Below are positions 50,525 through 63,639 of a DNA stretch of 64,000 nucleotides, in pieces; within the stretch, counting starts at the first letter, position 1; each line of letters opens with the position of its first letter. The DNA lies in NCBI GenBank assembly GCA_947044405.1, contig CAMRHE010000054.1, forward strand, positions 3,797,501 to 3,861,500. The letters run 5' to 3'. The DNA is from Leptodactylus fallax (lineage: Eukaryota > Chordata > Amphibia > Anura > Leptodactylidae). Made by a program: the position numbers and the translations under genes. A model generated the notes under the pieces. That model did no database searches. It was not told where the DNA came from and saw nothing but the letters and a program-made list of their open reading frames with translations.

Positions 50525-51900
50525 ATTTATTTGCAAATTATGGTGGAAAATAAGTATTTGGTCACCTACAAACAAGCAAGATTTCTGGCTCTCACAGACC
50601 TGTAACTTCTTCAAGCGGCTCCTCTGTCCTCCACTCATTCCCTGTAGTAATGGCACCTGTTTTAAATTGTTATCAGTATAAAAGACACCTGTCCACAACC
50701 TCAAACAGTCACACTCCAAACTCCACTATGGTGAAGACCAAAGAGCTGTGGAAGGACACCAGAAACAAAATTGTAGACTTGCACCAGGCTGGGAAGACTG
50801 AATCTGCAATAGGCAAGCAGCTTGTTGTGAAGAAATCAACTGTGGGAGCAATAATTAGAAAATGGAAGACCTACAAGGACACTGATAATCTCCCTTGATC
50901 AGGGGTTCCATGCAAGATCTCAACCCGTGGGGGCAAAATGATAATAAAAACGGTGAGCAAAAATCCCAGAACCACATGTGGGGACCTAGTGAATGACCTG
51001 CAGAAAGCTGGGACTAACGTAACAAAGGCTACCGTCAGTAACACACTACGCCGCCAGGGAGTCAGATCCTGCAGTGCCAGACGTGTCCCCCTGCTTAAGC
51101 CAGTACATATCCGGGCCCGTCTGAAGTTTGCATTTGGATGTTCCAGAAGAGTATTGGGAAAATGTCATATGGTCAGATGAAACCAAAGTAGAACTGTTTG
51201 GTAGAAACACAACTCGTCGTGTTTGGAGGAGAGTGAATGCTGAGTTGCATCCAAAGAACACCACACCTACTGTGAAGCATGGGGGTGGCAACATCATGCT
51301 TTGGGGCTGTTTCTCTGCAAAGGGACCAGGACAACTGATCCGTGTACATGAAAGAATGAATGGGGCCATGTATCGTGAGATTTTGTGTGCAAACCTCCTT
51401 CCATCAGCAAGGGCATTGAAGATGAAACATGGCTGGGTTTTTCAGCATGACAATGATCCCAAGCACACCGCCAGGGCAACAAAGGAGTGGCTTCGTAAGA
51501 AGCATTTCAAGGTCCTGGAGTGGCCTAGCCAGTCTCCAGATCTCAACCCCATAGAAAACCTTTGAACGGAGTTGAAAGTTTGTGTTGCCCAGCGACAGCC
51601 ACAAAACATCAGTGCTCTAGAGGAGATCTGCATGGAGGAATGGGCCAACATACTAGCAACAAAGTATTGAGATGAACTTTTGTTATTGACCAAATACTTA
51701 TTTTCCACCATAATTTGCAAATAAATTCTTTAAAAATCAGACAATGTGATTTTCTGGATTTGTTTTCTCATTTTATCTCTCATAGTTGAGGTCTACCTAT
51801 GATGTCAATTACAGGCCTCTCTCATCTTTTTAAGTGGAAGAACTTGCACAATTGGTGGATGACTAAATACTTTTTTTTTTTTTTTTTTTCTTCCCCACTG
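50358..51900 (+). mobile_element. Tc1-like transposon (family D), complete ends
   Basis: Ends CAGTAGGGGAAAAAAAAGTA..TTAGTCAGCCACCAATTG and the inverse CAATTGGTGGATGACTAAAT..CCCCACTG, with TA on both sides (50356-50357, 51901-51902). TIRs run about 200 bp (including GGTGGAAAATAAGTATTTGG and its inverse near 51695). Size 1543 bp. Transposase on the plus strand, damaged. Confidence 0.93.
50728..51723 (+). pseudogene. Tc1-like transposase (family D), decayed
   Basis: ATG at 50728 opens with [20 protein letters not shown] and the [26 protein letters not shown] at 50896-50898 interrupts (probably CGA to TGA). The frame resumes with [20 protein letters not shown], shifts near 51130 (LKFA / HLDVPEEYW), then [31 protein letters not shown] and [12 protein letters not shown] followed by TGA in place of TGG. 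All three catalytic acids (D, D, E) survive, so decay is by two nonsense changes and one frameshift. Confidence 0.92.
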
Positions 51901-52106
51901 TATTTTCTGAAAAGCCCTGCCACCCTCTGCTAAGCCCACTCCTTGCTGAACGGCAGATTTACTAATGAAAATGTAATGAAGTCTTTTAAAAATGACACAG
52001 CCAGCATAGTGGCTTGAAAAAAAAAGTCTGCTACAATCATAAATCTGTGTATTTAAAAAAAAAAAAAAAAAAAAGGCAGGCTTTCATGGCCCAAGTCACT
52101 AATCTA

Positions 52107-52949
52107 CCGTATTTTTCGGACTATAAGACGCACTTTTTTCCCCCCAAATTTGGGAGGAAAATGGGGGTGCGTCTTATGGTCCCGAATGTGTGGTGTTAGT
52201 CTCCTAAAGGTAATAAAGCTGTCCCCGGAGCTGGTCCCCACTGCCCCTGTACCTTTCTTGTTGAAGGCCTGTCATAGGAAAATTATTAGTGCGGCTGGTC
52301 TATGACCAGCCGCAATAATAATGTACAGAATCTCCCATAGACTGCAATACACTTGTATTGCAGTCTATGGGACTTGCAGTCAAATGATTGCAAGTTCAAG
52401 CCCCCCTGGGGGGGGAGCCTAATATAATTGTTAAAAAAATATATATATATATAAAAAAAATTAAGTTCTAAAATACCCCTATATTTCCCTAGAATATATA
52501 GAAAAGTAGAAAATTACTGTGAAACATATACACATTAGGTATCTCTGTTTCCGAAAAATGCCCGGTCTACAAACTTATAAAAATATTTTTCCCATAGGGT
52601 GAATGTCATAGCGGGAAAAAAAAAATCAAAAGTGCTGGACCACCGTTTTTTTCCTGTTTTGCCTCTGATTTGAATAAAAAGTGATCAAAGCAATAGACAT
52701 TCCCTAAAATGGTATAACTAAAAAGTACATCTGGCCCCGCAAAAAAAGATACTCTTTGCATCCCCATACAGCTGCAGGGCCACCTGTCAGTGTGGCCTTG
52801 CAGCTGTTGCAAAACTACAACTCCCATATATTAAATATTTTAGCACTTTTTTTTTTTTTTTTTTTGCTTCAAATTTTTTCTTCCCCCCCCCCCCCCCCCT
52901 ATTTTCATCCTCTAAAACCTAGGTGCGTCTTATAGTCCGAAAAATACGG
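52107..52949. mobile_element. TA-target inverted-repeat element, 843 bp
   Basis: Ends CCGTATTTTTCGGACTATAA, GACGCAC and GTGCGTC, TTATAGTCCGAAAAATACGG are perfect inverted repeats of about 27 bp with TA at both sides (52105-52106, 52950-52951). No transposase. This terminus is common in amphibian and other vertebrate genomes. An inner palindrome (CCCATAGACTGCAATACACT..AGTGTATTGCAGTCTATGGG-like) lies at 52335-52372. Confidence 0.9.
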
Positions 52950-52951
52950 TA

Positions 52952-55700
52952 CTATTTACAGCATTGAAATGGTATAATACCTGAAAACTGAGACAATTCC
53001 TGCTGATATGGATTCCTTTGTTTTTTGGTATATTGACAACCCCGAGATTTTGCCAAATTTATTAAGAGACACATCTTATGCTGATGTATCAACTAAGGCT
53101 GGTTTACTATATAATAATTCTGTGGCCCACCACCTGCAGATGTATTCATCCACAGTATTTTACAAGTAGGTTGAAAACAATGCCCTAAAAGACCTTACCA
53201 TTTAGAACTGGCAGAGTTGTGTAGTTGGTCACAGCAGTCATGTGGGGCACAGGAGTTTCAGCTTTATCCTGAACAGACACCAGCGGCGGAAAACTGTGGG
53301 GGTCTGACAGCCAAGATAGATCCATATAGATCATTTGTTCCAGGGTAGCATGGATGCCGGTACAGTTTACATGCTTCTTACTGGCTGTGGAAAGTATAGT
53401 GCTGGGTTTAGGTACTGCAGCTCTGTCCCATCTAATATTCGGTCCAGATCAAATATTGATGGTCTATCTTAAGATTAGGCTATCAGTATTTCAAAGATAG
53501 TAATAAGTAGCTGCATTCCCTTTTTTTTTTTTTTTTTTTTTTTCTTACATGACTTTTCAATGACACTGGTTCTGAGTCACACTGAAGAATCAAGGATAGA
53601 GAAGTCCTGATGATGACACTACTGTATAAGGAAACAACATGCCAACTCTTATCCAATGGATGATTTCACTAGAAAAACCTTTACAATGCTGAATAGATAA
53701 AAATATGAAATGCTGCAGCTGTGGAAAAAAAACAATCATTTTTATAATGTATGATTATGCAATAAACTACAGATTATGAGGAGTTAAAATCAGGGCAGAC
53801 AAAGTAGGCAGCACTCCAAAGTTCAGTGAAAAACACAAAAAAATGTGGTTGATTCACCCAAAATACATAAGGACTGTTCGTACAGTCAAAAATCTGTAGT
53901 TCTCTTAAATAATTATTTGTTCTGTTTCTCTCTTGGTGGAACCTTCCCACCCTACGGCTGGACTATAAATTCAATACTTGAAAAGGATGGCTGAACTTTC
54001 TCATGTAATTACGAGCAGCACAGCGGGTTTATTCTTTTTGAATTTTCAACATCACATAAACTTATATTTCATGGCTTTTTTTCCCTCCATGTCCTCAAGG
54101 AGCCATATTTTTTACTTCCAACATAATCATACAAGGGACTGTCTTTTGCAACACCAGTCATATTTTCTAATGGCACCATTCAATTTTCCATATAATATAA
54201 ACAGTAAAAAAAAATTATTGGTCGGCTGAATAGGCAGAAAAGCGTTTTGTGTCAACATTTTTGGACACCCATTGATATATAAAGTTATCTACAAAGCTGT
54301 AATTGCTTTTTGCAGGGTGAGTTGTAGTTTTATTGGTAAACGGCATTTAGGTCCCCTACTCAAACCCTTGCCGATTCCTGCTCCTATATCCTGTTTCCTC
54401 CACATGAAATATTATCCTGAGGGATCCTTGAACATATAAGGGTGCCCTTTGGGCATGGTGGTACTACGTAATCCATGCTGCACCCTCCAAAGATGTTTAT
54501 GGGTTTGAAGTTTGTCTGCATTTGTTAGTTTCCCTGAAGAACTCTAACTTTGAGACGGGGCCTGGTTAAGTTAGGGTGAGCTGTGGAACCGTCCTCGTTA
54601 GGAGAGGAGTCAAATTTTGAGAGTTCAAGGGTTAATGCATACGCTATTGAATCCAAGATCCAGATTCAACATGTCTATCTGTGGAACCTGTCCAGCTCTG
54701 ACTAGTTCCTTCCCAGTAAGACCAGATGATTTACTTTTTTATACTTTTGTGACCTCAAATGGTACAATCTAAGTTTTGCCTACGGTTTAGTATGCATCTG
54801 TACCTGGTGTCCTACTGGTTTATATGTGCCTTTTATTGAGCCACTATTTATTGTTTGATCTTTTATCCTCTGTATATGTGTTCTAGTGATGTATTAAAGG
54901 TTTTTGGAGGAATTATTTATATTGAGAGTAAAAAACCAAGAAGGGGACAGGCTAAAGAAGGAAGAAACACACAAGCTGCTATCATGCCATCCACTACTGC
55001 AAGTGCTAACAAGAATGTGTGTGGTAGCAGCAACACTACTTCTTGTCTTGGCAGCACCACCTGTAGCCGCAGGCTTGTTGTGCTTCCTGAGAATGAAGAT
55101 GAAGTTTTTGATTTTACTTGGCTCGTTCATCTCAGTCATAACAGAATATGACATCTGACAGCCGTGAAACACAAATTTCACTGACAAAGATCCCATTACC
55201 TATTAGTGATGTGACACCAGCTGAGAGATTGCTCCTTGTTTGAATGATCTTCTTCCTCTTCTTGATTAGCTGGGCGAGAACAGGCAAGCTTTTTTTTTTT
55301 TTTTTTTTTTTTTTTGTGGAAGGCATGATTGTGGTTGTTGTAGTAGTGGCAGGGCATGTGATACTAGGTGGGAAATATGAGGTTGTACAAGAAATACCAT
55401 TGCAATGATGAGTAAGAAAAATGTAGTAAAGATAAACCTTACCAAATCCAATGATGATTCTGTTTCAGATAGGGCCTGGCAACCAAGTCAGGGTAACATC
55501 AGAGGAAGAGGGTGGTGGCAGCTGTTATAGCAAGAATCCCATCCGATGTGGTCCCCAACATCAGAAAAACCTTTCCGGGGCAGGTCTAGCACAAGCTCAG
55601 GTGGTGATGGTGGCACTGGCAAATGCATTTCCAGGTGCAGCAGCTACATGCAGCCATTTCCCATGTGGGATTTTTTTTTTTGTATATTGCAAAATGACAT
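52952..55700. other. Downstream of ELOA, no gene recognised
   Basis: Short frames at 54855-55151 and 55451-55735 show no family that I recognise; T-runs at 53521-53543 and 55291-55315. The area 54330-54900 resembles retroelement debris but could not be named. Confidence 0.45.
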
Positions 55701-55702
55701 CT

Positions 55703-56997
55703 AAACTGACAAGCAAAATGGTAACAATGTTTTGAATTTTTGACTTGTAACTATTCAGCATATAAGTAGTTATGCAGATTCTTGTCATATGACTGCATTG
55801 TTACTGTTTTGCTCCAAAAAAATCTAAATTTTTAACTCTTATTATTTTGTAAATCCACCTTTTGGCTTTCAACACTGCCTGAATCCTTCTGGGAATGCTC
55901 TTGGTCAGAATTAAGCATGTCTCAACCAAAATCTGATCCCAGCTCTCTTCTACACATTCCCAATGTTGGTACATACTGGTTAACTCACAGCTTTTTCTTC
56001 AACTCTCCCCACAAGTGTTTGATTGGGTTGAGGTCTGGGGAATAATCCAGCATCTCTACTTCACTGTTATTGAACCATTTTTTCACGAATCTCAATTTAT
56101 GTTGCTTTGTCCTGCTGGAACACTGTTGTCCTTTTCATACCCATAGTACTTGGGTGTACAAAGTAACTCGTCTTGTAGGATACTCACATATAGCTTGGCA
56201 TTGAGACCACCATTGATCCTGGTCAACTATCCAACACCTTTGACTGGGAAACAACCCCATATCATCAGGCTTCCTCCACCAAACCTGACAGTTCCTTCAA
56301 TTTCTCAATCCGTTAGCCCCTTTTTCCCTAGTTTCTTCACGACCCACTTGCACCCATCAGAGCCCAGTCTATTGACTTGTCTCATCGCTCTAAATCACCT
56401 GTTTCCAATATTCTGCTGTCCACTTTTCATACTTTTTGCAAACAGAAGTCAAGGCTTTTTCACCTTTTTTTGGGGAACCATTCCAGACTTGTGTAAAGCG
56501 CTTCACCTGATGCTTGCATGGATGTCTGTGATCTCACTATTATGAAGCTTACAAGCCACCTCCACTGCTGTGTATGTTGTCAGAACTGATAGGCCTTGTG
56601 ATGAACTGACTTGTTGACTTCGATATTTTGCCTGGACGTCCACCTTTTGGCTTTTGAATGGATGGACTGACTTCATTTTGTATTCTTCCAACTGTCATGG
56701 CATTCACATAATGCAGTTTGGCAATTTTCTTGGCCAAGAGACCGCTATCGACTAGCTGGACGATAGTGTTTTTTTTTTTTTTTGTTTTTTGTTTTTTTTT
56801 CTTTTTTCTTGGGAAATCATATTCATGGCTGATCCTCAATTTTGAACCAGTGACCTTTCGCTTGGGAATCAACCTAATAAGACACTGAACTATTAGGGAA
56901 TGTGAGAACAGATTGTAATTTGTAGTACAGTATACAAGAAGATCTTTCCACCAACAGGAGCAAATCAGTAACAATGCAGTTATATGCAGAATGTCAT
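55703..56997. mobile_element. Tc1-like transposon (family A, copy 2), right-truncated
   Basis: Follows the 1968-3519 element from ACTGACAAGCAAAATGGTAA through TTGGGTTGAGGTCTGGGGA and GCCAAGAGACCGCTATCGA to CAGTAACAATGCAGTTAT, where similarity stops; the right terminus is missing. The left TIR has an internal deletion. Same orientation as copy 1. Confidence 0.85.
56503..56880 (-). pseudogene. Tc1-like transposase N-terminal relic (family A, copy 2)
   Basis: Minus strand: VQLVDSGLLAKKIAKLHYVN and AMTVGRIQNEV match the N-terminal HTH of copy 1, then KPKGGRPGKISKSTSQFITR gives the GRP linker that copy 1 has lost. A long T/G run (minus: A run) replaces the part before it. Catalytic part is beyond recognition. 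Confidence 0.8.
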
Positions 56998-57833
56998 GTC
57001 TGATATCGCCGGGTGAGCCTCTCCTTGGATATGTCAGTGTGAAGATAGGTGCACACCATCATCAACACATGGAATGGCAATTATGGGCAGGGACACTACA
57101 TGGATTTCATGCCCCGCTGGGTCATGAAATGAGCAGTCCCCATTGGTGCAGGCCCAGTTACAACACCAAGTGGGTGCTATCCACCTCTTCCTGTTTCTCC
57201 TCACTGGACTACTTCGTTCCCTAAAACAGAACTGAGTTGAGTAGAGAAAAGTGACTTTTAGTCTGACTATAGCTCACATATATTTTTTTTTTTTTTTCTT
57301 TTTTCCCCCCCCCTCTAACTAAACAGAGTTTGGTCCAGTGGCGATCTGTCTTATCTCTCTGCGTGAGTAATACATCCAGTATAGGTGAGACACATGGGTG
57401 TTCGGCACATCAGTTTTAGTTAATAAATACTAGATGTAATTGCTAGATAAAGAGAAATAATTCAAGCCATAATTAAAGTGTCCTTGTTTTAGATATGCAT
57501 TCATTAAGAAACTTACATTTAATGTGTGCATTCCTTCCGGAGTGGATTAAGACTACCACTGTCTTGGACCGAGGAGCAGTTGGTTTCATGGATCCCCCAT
57601 ATATTTCAGTGTATGGAGAGCTCTGTGAAAATGGCCAAAAATAGGACATGACCTATAATTTGTTGGTCCTTGACAAAAGACAGTAAAAATAATGCCCCGG
57701 TGAATAGCCCCCTTTCACTTTCACGAACATTAATGCTGTCGTGTGACGTCTGTTTAAAAAAAAAAAAAGGATGTCAGACGGCCATTATTCACTGTCGTGT
57801 GAATTTAGTCTGTGTGTGTGGGGTATGGGCTTG

Positions 57834-58803
57834 TGCAGCATCCCAGAGGCTACTGCTTTTAATTGTTTGTCTTTTGTGCCTGTGGGATTGTGTTGGTATG
57901 TTCTGTTCTATGTTAAATGTGATTGTTATGCAGCTATCCTCCTGTATTTTTCCCCCTTCATTGTTCAAACCTTGTCTTGGTTCAGCCCTGGCCTATCACA
58001 GGTCACTGGGCGGGGTTGTAGAGAGACCTTGTCTCCTCGGCAACGGTTGGTTTTCAGTCTAGTGTGTGCAGTTGACTAGAGAAGGTGTGAAGAGCTTGCC
58101 TGCCACCAGCCTCTGGACTGGGGCTCAACGGTCACCTCCGCAGCCCCAGGAGGGATATTATCAGCCCCAGGCTCATACAAAGACAGCCCTGAGCAAGGGA
58201 GAAGTGCTGTCAGTAATTTTGGACTTATTTGGTGCCGTGCCAGGAGGAGCAGGAGAGGACCCTGACAGGATGAATTCGTTCGGCCTAGTATACAGGTAAC
58301 CAGATCCCTGTCAGGACTCCCTGTAACTCCATCCCCGGTATACCTAGCTGGGAGAGGCATTAGGAGAGGAGTAGAGGAGAACCATAGTACAGAGCTTGTA
58401 CCATCCCTGGGCACCCTCCTAGAACCAAGGCTGGAGGTTGGACACTGTAGAACTATTACTCCCATTTGGAAGCTGCCGTTAGCCTTTATTTGGCAACAGA
58501 AATAACAGGTGTTTTCTGGTTCACCTACACCACTGACTCCTGAGTTGTGCCTGCATCACCAGCAGGGCCCTTACGACCTACACCATACCAGCTCAGAGAG
58601 GAGAGGTCCCCTCTCCAACTGGAAACGCCCCGGGTGAAAGAGCTACTATCACCACCATGCAGGACCCCCTTCGACTTTGTCCGGCCCAGGAGTGGGACTG
58701 GAGTGGATGGTGAGTGTGCTCGGCCTGCTAGGTGGCACAGCATCCGCCACTATTACTCCCATCCTCCGGTCTCCTCCATCTGGGTTGCGGTACTTGGAGT
58801 ACA
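57834..58803. repeat. ~1-kb interspersed repeat, LTR-like (copy 2)
   Basis: Same family and orientation as 26969-27960. Start TGTGCAGCATCCCAG and end GTACTTGGAGTACA are compatible with TG..CA LTR tips. No reading frame is credible. Confidence 0.65.
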
Positions 58804-60968
58804 GGTCTCTTAACGTGGTAGAACAAATTTACAAACTGGCACTGTAGACAAACCTTGACCTGTGCAAGGGGAGTCAACGTTTTCCTTTACACAGCTGTAA
58901 TAATGGGACTGACACTCATCTGTAGCTGCTGCAGCCACTGTCTCTGACTTTGGTACTTATGCGCTTGTACCCACTTTACTGGCAAGGACTTGGTCTTCTT
59001 GCCCTATCTCTTAGTACTACAAGTGGGCCTACCTCAAGCCTCTCTCTTAGATTGTGCAATATGTTTGCTATCTTTGCTGGATTCATGTGAACCATGCTTG
59101 CACTTTTCTAATAGAGAAGAGCTCTTCCTGCAGTGTCTCCTTGGGTCCCTATCATCTGTTTGACCACCGAGACTTGTGAGACATCCGCCCTCGAGTGGAT
59201 GAAAGGTTGAGCCATCCTACATTTGAATAACTAATAATACATATAACTACCATACAGACCAGACACCCAGTGGTGAACCTAGCCTCTTTGCTGCCTGAGG
59301 CGGACTATAAAAAGATGGCCCCCCCCCCCAAAAAAAAAAAAAAAAAATTGAGTTTATATGCTACTAGTTTCACACGCTGCTATAGTCGCACAGTATACAC
59401 AATACACAAATTTATAAAACAGTTTATAAGAATTCTTCCTGTATTACTTCAGTATCAGATCAACAATACAGCATTAACAATGAAAGTAACTTCACACATC
59501 TTCTGTTTGGTGGATAGAAGAGCCCACGTGGCCCCCATTCTGTTTAGTAGGAGCCCCGCAGATAGCTGAGTACTGTACTTCGGCTATCTTTGGCGCTCCC
59601 ATCGAAGTGAATGAGAGCCACGTGGATTCGTACATCCACCAAGCGACACGCCTATATTCAGCCTGGCTGCGGTCAGGCTGAATTCCCACCCAGTTGGGGG
59701 GAAAAAAAACCCAATTCTCAGGTTCAGTGGGGGGGTCTCAGCAGGCAGACCCCCATCGCTCAGGTATTTATCCTCTATCATTTAGGTGAATACAGTGCAG
59801 TAACATTTTGTGACTTACAGGTGACGTCTCTGACTAAACCTTCACATTTCCCTTCTCTTCCCTCTGGACCGCCATGTCCACTTCTTCCAGCTGTGACTTG
59901 TCTCTGTAAAGTTTGCAACACAGACATCTTTGGCTCCTCACTTTTCCAGGCATCCAACCCACATTGTCCTCACCTACACAAAGCCCCCATCCTGCTGCTA
60001 CCCCAATTATAAAATATATGATATAACCCCATAGAATGAATAATATCCCCAAGTGCATCTTTATATTAATAATGTCCGTGTGTACCCTGTATAAATAGTG
60101 CCCCTTATTAATATTGCCCCATGCGTACCCTGTATAAATAGTGTCCCTTATCAATGACCCAGGTGTTTCCTAATTAAAAGGTTTTCCAGGTCATTAATAA
60201 AATAATCAGTGGGGCTCAGGATCCCCACTAATCAACTGTTTGAATGAGCTGTGGAACCTGTGTGAGCACCATGATCGCTTCTCTGTTTTCATAGTGTCAT
60301 TCATCTCATAGTGGCCATGTAATGTAACTACAGCCTTGTCCTATACATGTCTATGTGACAAGGCTGTAATTACATCACACGGTCACTATAAACAGACAGC
60401 ATGTGATATAAACAAGCGCCATGGCCCCTTCATACAGCTGATCAGAGGAGGGGTGCACTGATCTCTTATTGATGATCTGTCTTAAGGATAGATCATCAAT
60501 AAAAATGAGCTGGAAATCCCCTTTAATAAAGCCCAAGTGCCACCTTTTAAAGGGGTTGTCCAAGATAACCACTTTTTTAATATGAGGCTGGGGAAGGTGC
60601 TCCTGTGTTTTCTTCCCCACAGCACTGTGATGTCCCATGTCAGCGACCTCAGCGGTCAAGTGCGGTGGGGACTTCCCCCAGAAGAAAACACTGGAGCAGC
60701 AGAACCAGACTACGGTGGGAGACATCGGAGCACAAGGGACAGGTGAGTAGGTGTGTGTTTTTTTTTTTTTTTTGTGTTTTTTTTTCAAATCACTTTCCCC
60801 CAGTTTAATTAATTGCCCCTTATATTATGCCTCTGATTCCCCCTGACATAAATACTTTTCCCCTAATGACTGTTTACATAAATGATGCCCCCTTCTATTC
60901 ATAATGTCCCCTAATGACCCCTTATATAATTGATGTCCCCTAATGAACGCTTATATAAATGATCCCCC

Positions 60969-60971
<3 letters not shown>

Positions 60972-61013
<42 letters not shown>
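60972..61013. repeat. (TA)n microsatellite
   Basis: About 40 bases of alternating TA inside the family H1 hAT. Confidence 0.95.
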
Positions 61014-61016
<3 letters not shown>

Positions 61017-61204
61017 TCCCTAATGGCTAATATAAATAACACCTCTTAAGTTCATAAAGCCCCCTTATATAATATATAATATGCCCCTACCTAACGAACC
61101 CTTATCAGGGGAGTAACTAGCAAAGACTGGACCCCCCCCCCCCCCACAGCATAGCACCCCCTTTCCTGGCCCCCACACAGTATAACACCTCATTTACACA
61201 AACT

Positions 61205-61390
61205 ATAATGTTCCACAGAAGCCCCTGCACACAGTATTATACGGTATTATGGCCCGCAGCGGCCCCTGCACACTGTATTATGGCCTGCAGCGGCCCCTGC
61301 TCACGGTATTATGCTCCATAGCGACCCCTGCAAATGGTATTATGCCCCACAGCAGCCCCTGCACACAGCATTATGCCCCATTGTGGCCCA
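61205..61390. repeat. Minisatellite units in hAT H1
   Basis: Five to six diverged units of GCCCCTGCACACAGTATTAT plus GGCCCGCAGCG, the same 31-bp family found in the 10.0-12.6 kb hAT. Confidence 0.85.
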
Positions 61391-61787
61391 CCCGCTTCTG
61401 TTCCCCCCTTTTGCGTCCCATAGCAGAAGGGGAAGCAGAGGTGGCCACGAGCAGGAGCGGGGATAGGTAAGTAAATAGGCCGTTACCTGCTGGGGTTTCT
61501 GGGGCCTATAAAAAAAAAAAAAAAAAAAAGTTATCCTCACCTATCTGCGATCCCTTGATGGAGCCGCCGCCTTTTCTTCTTGACCCACGCATTGGAAGTC
61601 TGCGGACGTCTCATAAGCCAGCCCAGGACAGGTCCTGCTCAGCTTTTTTTTTTTTTTTTTTTTTTTTAAAGCGACCTGTCTTGAGCTGGTTTATGAATGT
61701 CGCCTCTCCAGACAGCGATGGAGAGTGCCGCCTGAGGCTGTCACCTCACTTCATCTCATTAGAGGTGCGCCACTGCAGACACCACAC

Positions 61788-62200
61788 TCCCTTAAAGAGG
61801 ATCTTTCATGTCCTCATGCATATGCGTTTTTATACACCGCTAGAAAATGCGCTGAATTCAGGAATGCCCCCTTAACTGTACTCGTCCATAGACTTGTACT
61901 GGGGGGGCGTTTCTCACAGCTCAGTATCATCGCTGGGCGATAAGGAACGCCCCCTCTCACACTACAGGGCTATGGACGAGTACTGTCGGGAAGGGGGGGG
62001 GTGTTCCTCACAGCTCACAGATGACGCTAGGCTGTGAGGAACTCCCTTCTGACAGTGGGGAGATATTGGTGCCGAAATTAACGGCACTGATACCTCCAGC
62101 CCTGGGGCACATAACAGGAAAGCAGACAGTGTGCTGAATACAGAGCACTGTTGGCTTTCTAGCGGTATATAAAACCGCTCTTTAATACAGACCGGAGACC
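61788..62200. mobile_element. Foldback repeat, fuller copy of the 1.5-kb family
   Basis: GTTTTTATACACCGCTAGAA and GCTGAATTCAGGAATGCCCC at the left are mirrored by GCTTTCTAGCGGTATATAAA and TGCTGAATACAGAGC at the right. Inside, CTCGTCCATAGACTTGTACT and AGGGCTATGGACGAGTACTG form a second inverted pair. The right half matches 1490-1735. Confidence 0.75.
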
Positions 62201-63480
62201 AGACATAGTTACTCACCAGATCCAATTCCACCTCTCCTCTACACTCCTGGATGCCCCCTATAGACAAGTCCTCAGGCCTTGATGACAGGAAGGCCTGATA
62301 ATAGCCTAAGTTTTACAAAAGCATCTGGGTGTCCCTGCCTCTTATTATTTATGTTGTATCTCTTCCTTAGTGAAAAGTAATGTCTGAGAAGTTCCTTTGT
62401 GACTGATGCAATGCAATGCCTATGCAAATACATAGTGGTACTACTTTCAAAATTCAGTTATATCCACCAACTGAGGAGTTACACATCTGGGATTTTGCTT
62501 TCAACACTGCCTGCCAGTCTAGGTCTGCTCAATACAAAATGATTTATTCTAAAGTGTCATCTATAATAAACATTTGTCCTAAAAGTATAAATTTATCCTT
62601 TCAAATAGCATTTCAAAATAGGATCCAGTAGATGGCAGTATTAATCTAAGATGCTTTACAGGCCTAACCTCATATATTTACAAAGAAAATGTATTATAAA
62701 AGAGCTCTGTGCTATTCATAGGTGAAAGTCTGGGATTAGAAATGTCTTAAGAATTGAAATGACTTCCTGAGAATAAGTTATTTATCTTTATCTACAGATA
62801 AAAATCACACTATGTTTATATTACATCATTGCACTTAAAATGTAAAAATGTATTTTATGGGAAACTGTACAAGTAAATGTAAATTAAGAGTTAATTGTTC
62901 TGTACATTTCCCTGAATTTTGTAGACTTCCGATATACAGTATATCAGTAATAGTGCCATGTAGGGGCCTTTAATAGGAGCAAAAACATAGCTTTATTGTC
63001 ACAAACTGTTGAACCAAGATAATCATATTTTTATGGATATGCAAATCAGCCTTCAAGTGTACCAGGGGTGGGCCTGATTTACCAGATTTGCCTACATACA
63101 ATTGTAATGCAGGACGAAACTGAATGTCATTTCCAGCTTAAGACCCCATGTTGTGTTACAGCCACGGAAAAAAAAACACGCCGTTTTACAGTCCATGCAT
63201 AGTGAATCTCGTCCACGCACTGCGGAAAAGCATGTGCAGCGGACTCACTGCGATTTCCAAAACAAGGTATCAGGCTGTAATGTGCAAAGGCCGTTGCTTG
63301 GGCTGCACGACACCACCTGTGGCACGACCTCAACAATTATGTTTCCCCCATTTGGTTGGTTAGAATCATCATGCTGCCCTCTTTTCAGAAAGTACTGGAC
63401 TGAAGATGGTGCAATGACTCAGCAGGAAGCTCAATTAAAATGACAGTGATCACTTTACAGTCCAATACAAAGTTAAGTAT
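62201..63480. other. Unassigned sequence
   Basis: AT-rich, no exon and no intact element recognised. A half-copy of the GGGGTCTTAGCC-type MITE seems present near 63125-63200. Confidence 0.4.
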
Positions 63481-63483
63481 TGT

Positions 63484-63600
63484 CTTTCATTAAAGGATTG
63501 TAAGCTCTTGCGAGCAGGGCCCTCAGTCTTTTTTGTCTGTACTGGAACCCTACAAATTGTACAGTGCTGCGGAATATGTTGGCACTATATAAATAAAATG
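63484..63600 (+). repeat. SINE/LINE 3' tail common in frogs
   Basis: GATTGTAAGCTCTTGCGAGC, GTACAGTGCTGCGGAATATG and TTGGCACTATATAAATAAA form the widespread amphibian repeat tail. Only the 3' part is present. Confidence 0.6.
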
Positions 63601-63639
63601 TAATATTAAAATGTATTAAAGGAATACTTATTTCCTTCA

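Larger units (their letters stand above)
59278..61775. mobile_element. hAT-like non-autonomous transposon (family H1), complete
   Basis: Ends CAGTGGTGAACCT and AGGTGCGCCACTG are inverted, with a further inverted block GCTGCCTGAGGCGG / CCGCCTGAGGCTG. A perfect 8-bp duplication CAGACACC flanks it (59270-59277, 61776-61783), as for hAT. The 2498-bp interior has no transposase; it contains degenerate CCCCTAATGACC-type repeats, a (TA)n and units of the same minisatellite as the family H2 element. The copy at 6646 is its truncated sister. Confidence 0.92.

Noticed and set aside
54855..55735. Two ~95-codon frames that might be a small gene
   Set aside because: No recognisable domain, no splice structure and no similarity to other parts; left unassigned.
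60375..60788. 137-codon minus-strand frame
   Set aside because: Starts in a poly-T/TG tract and lies fully inside non-coding hAT H1 sequence.
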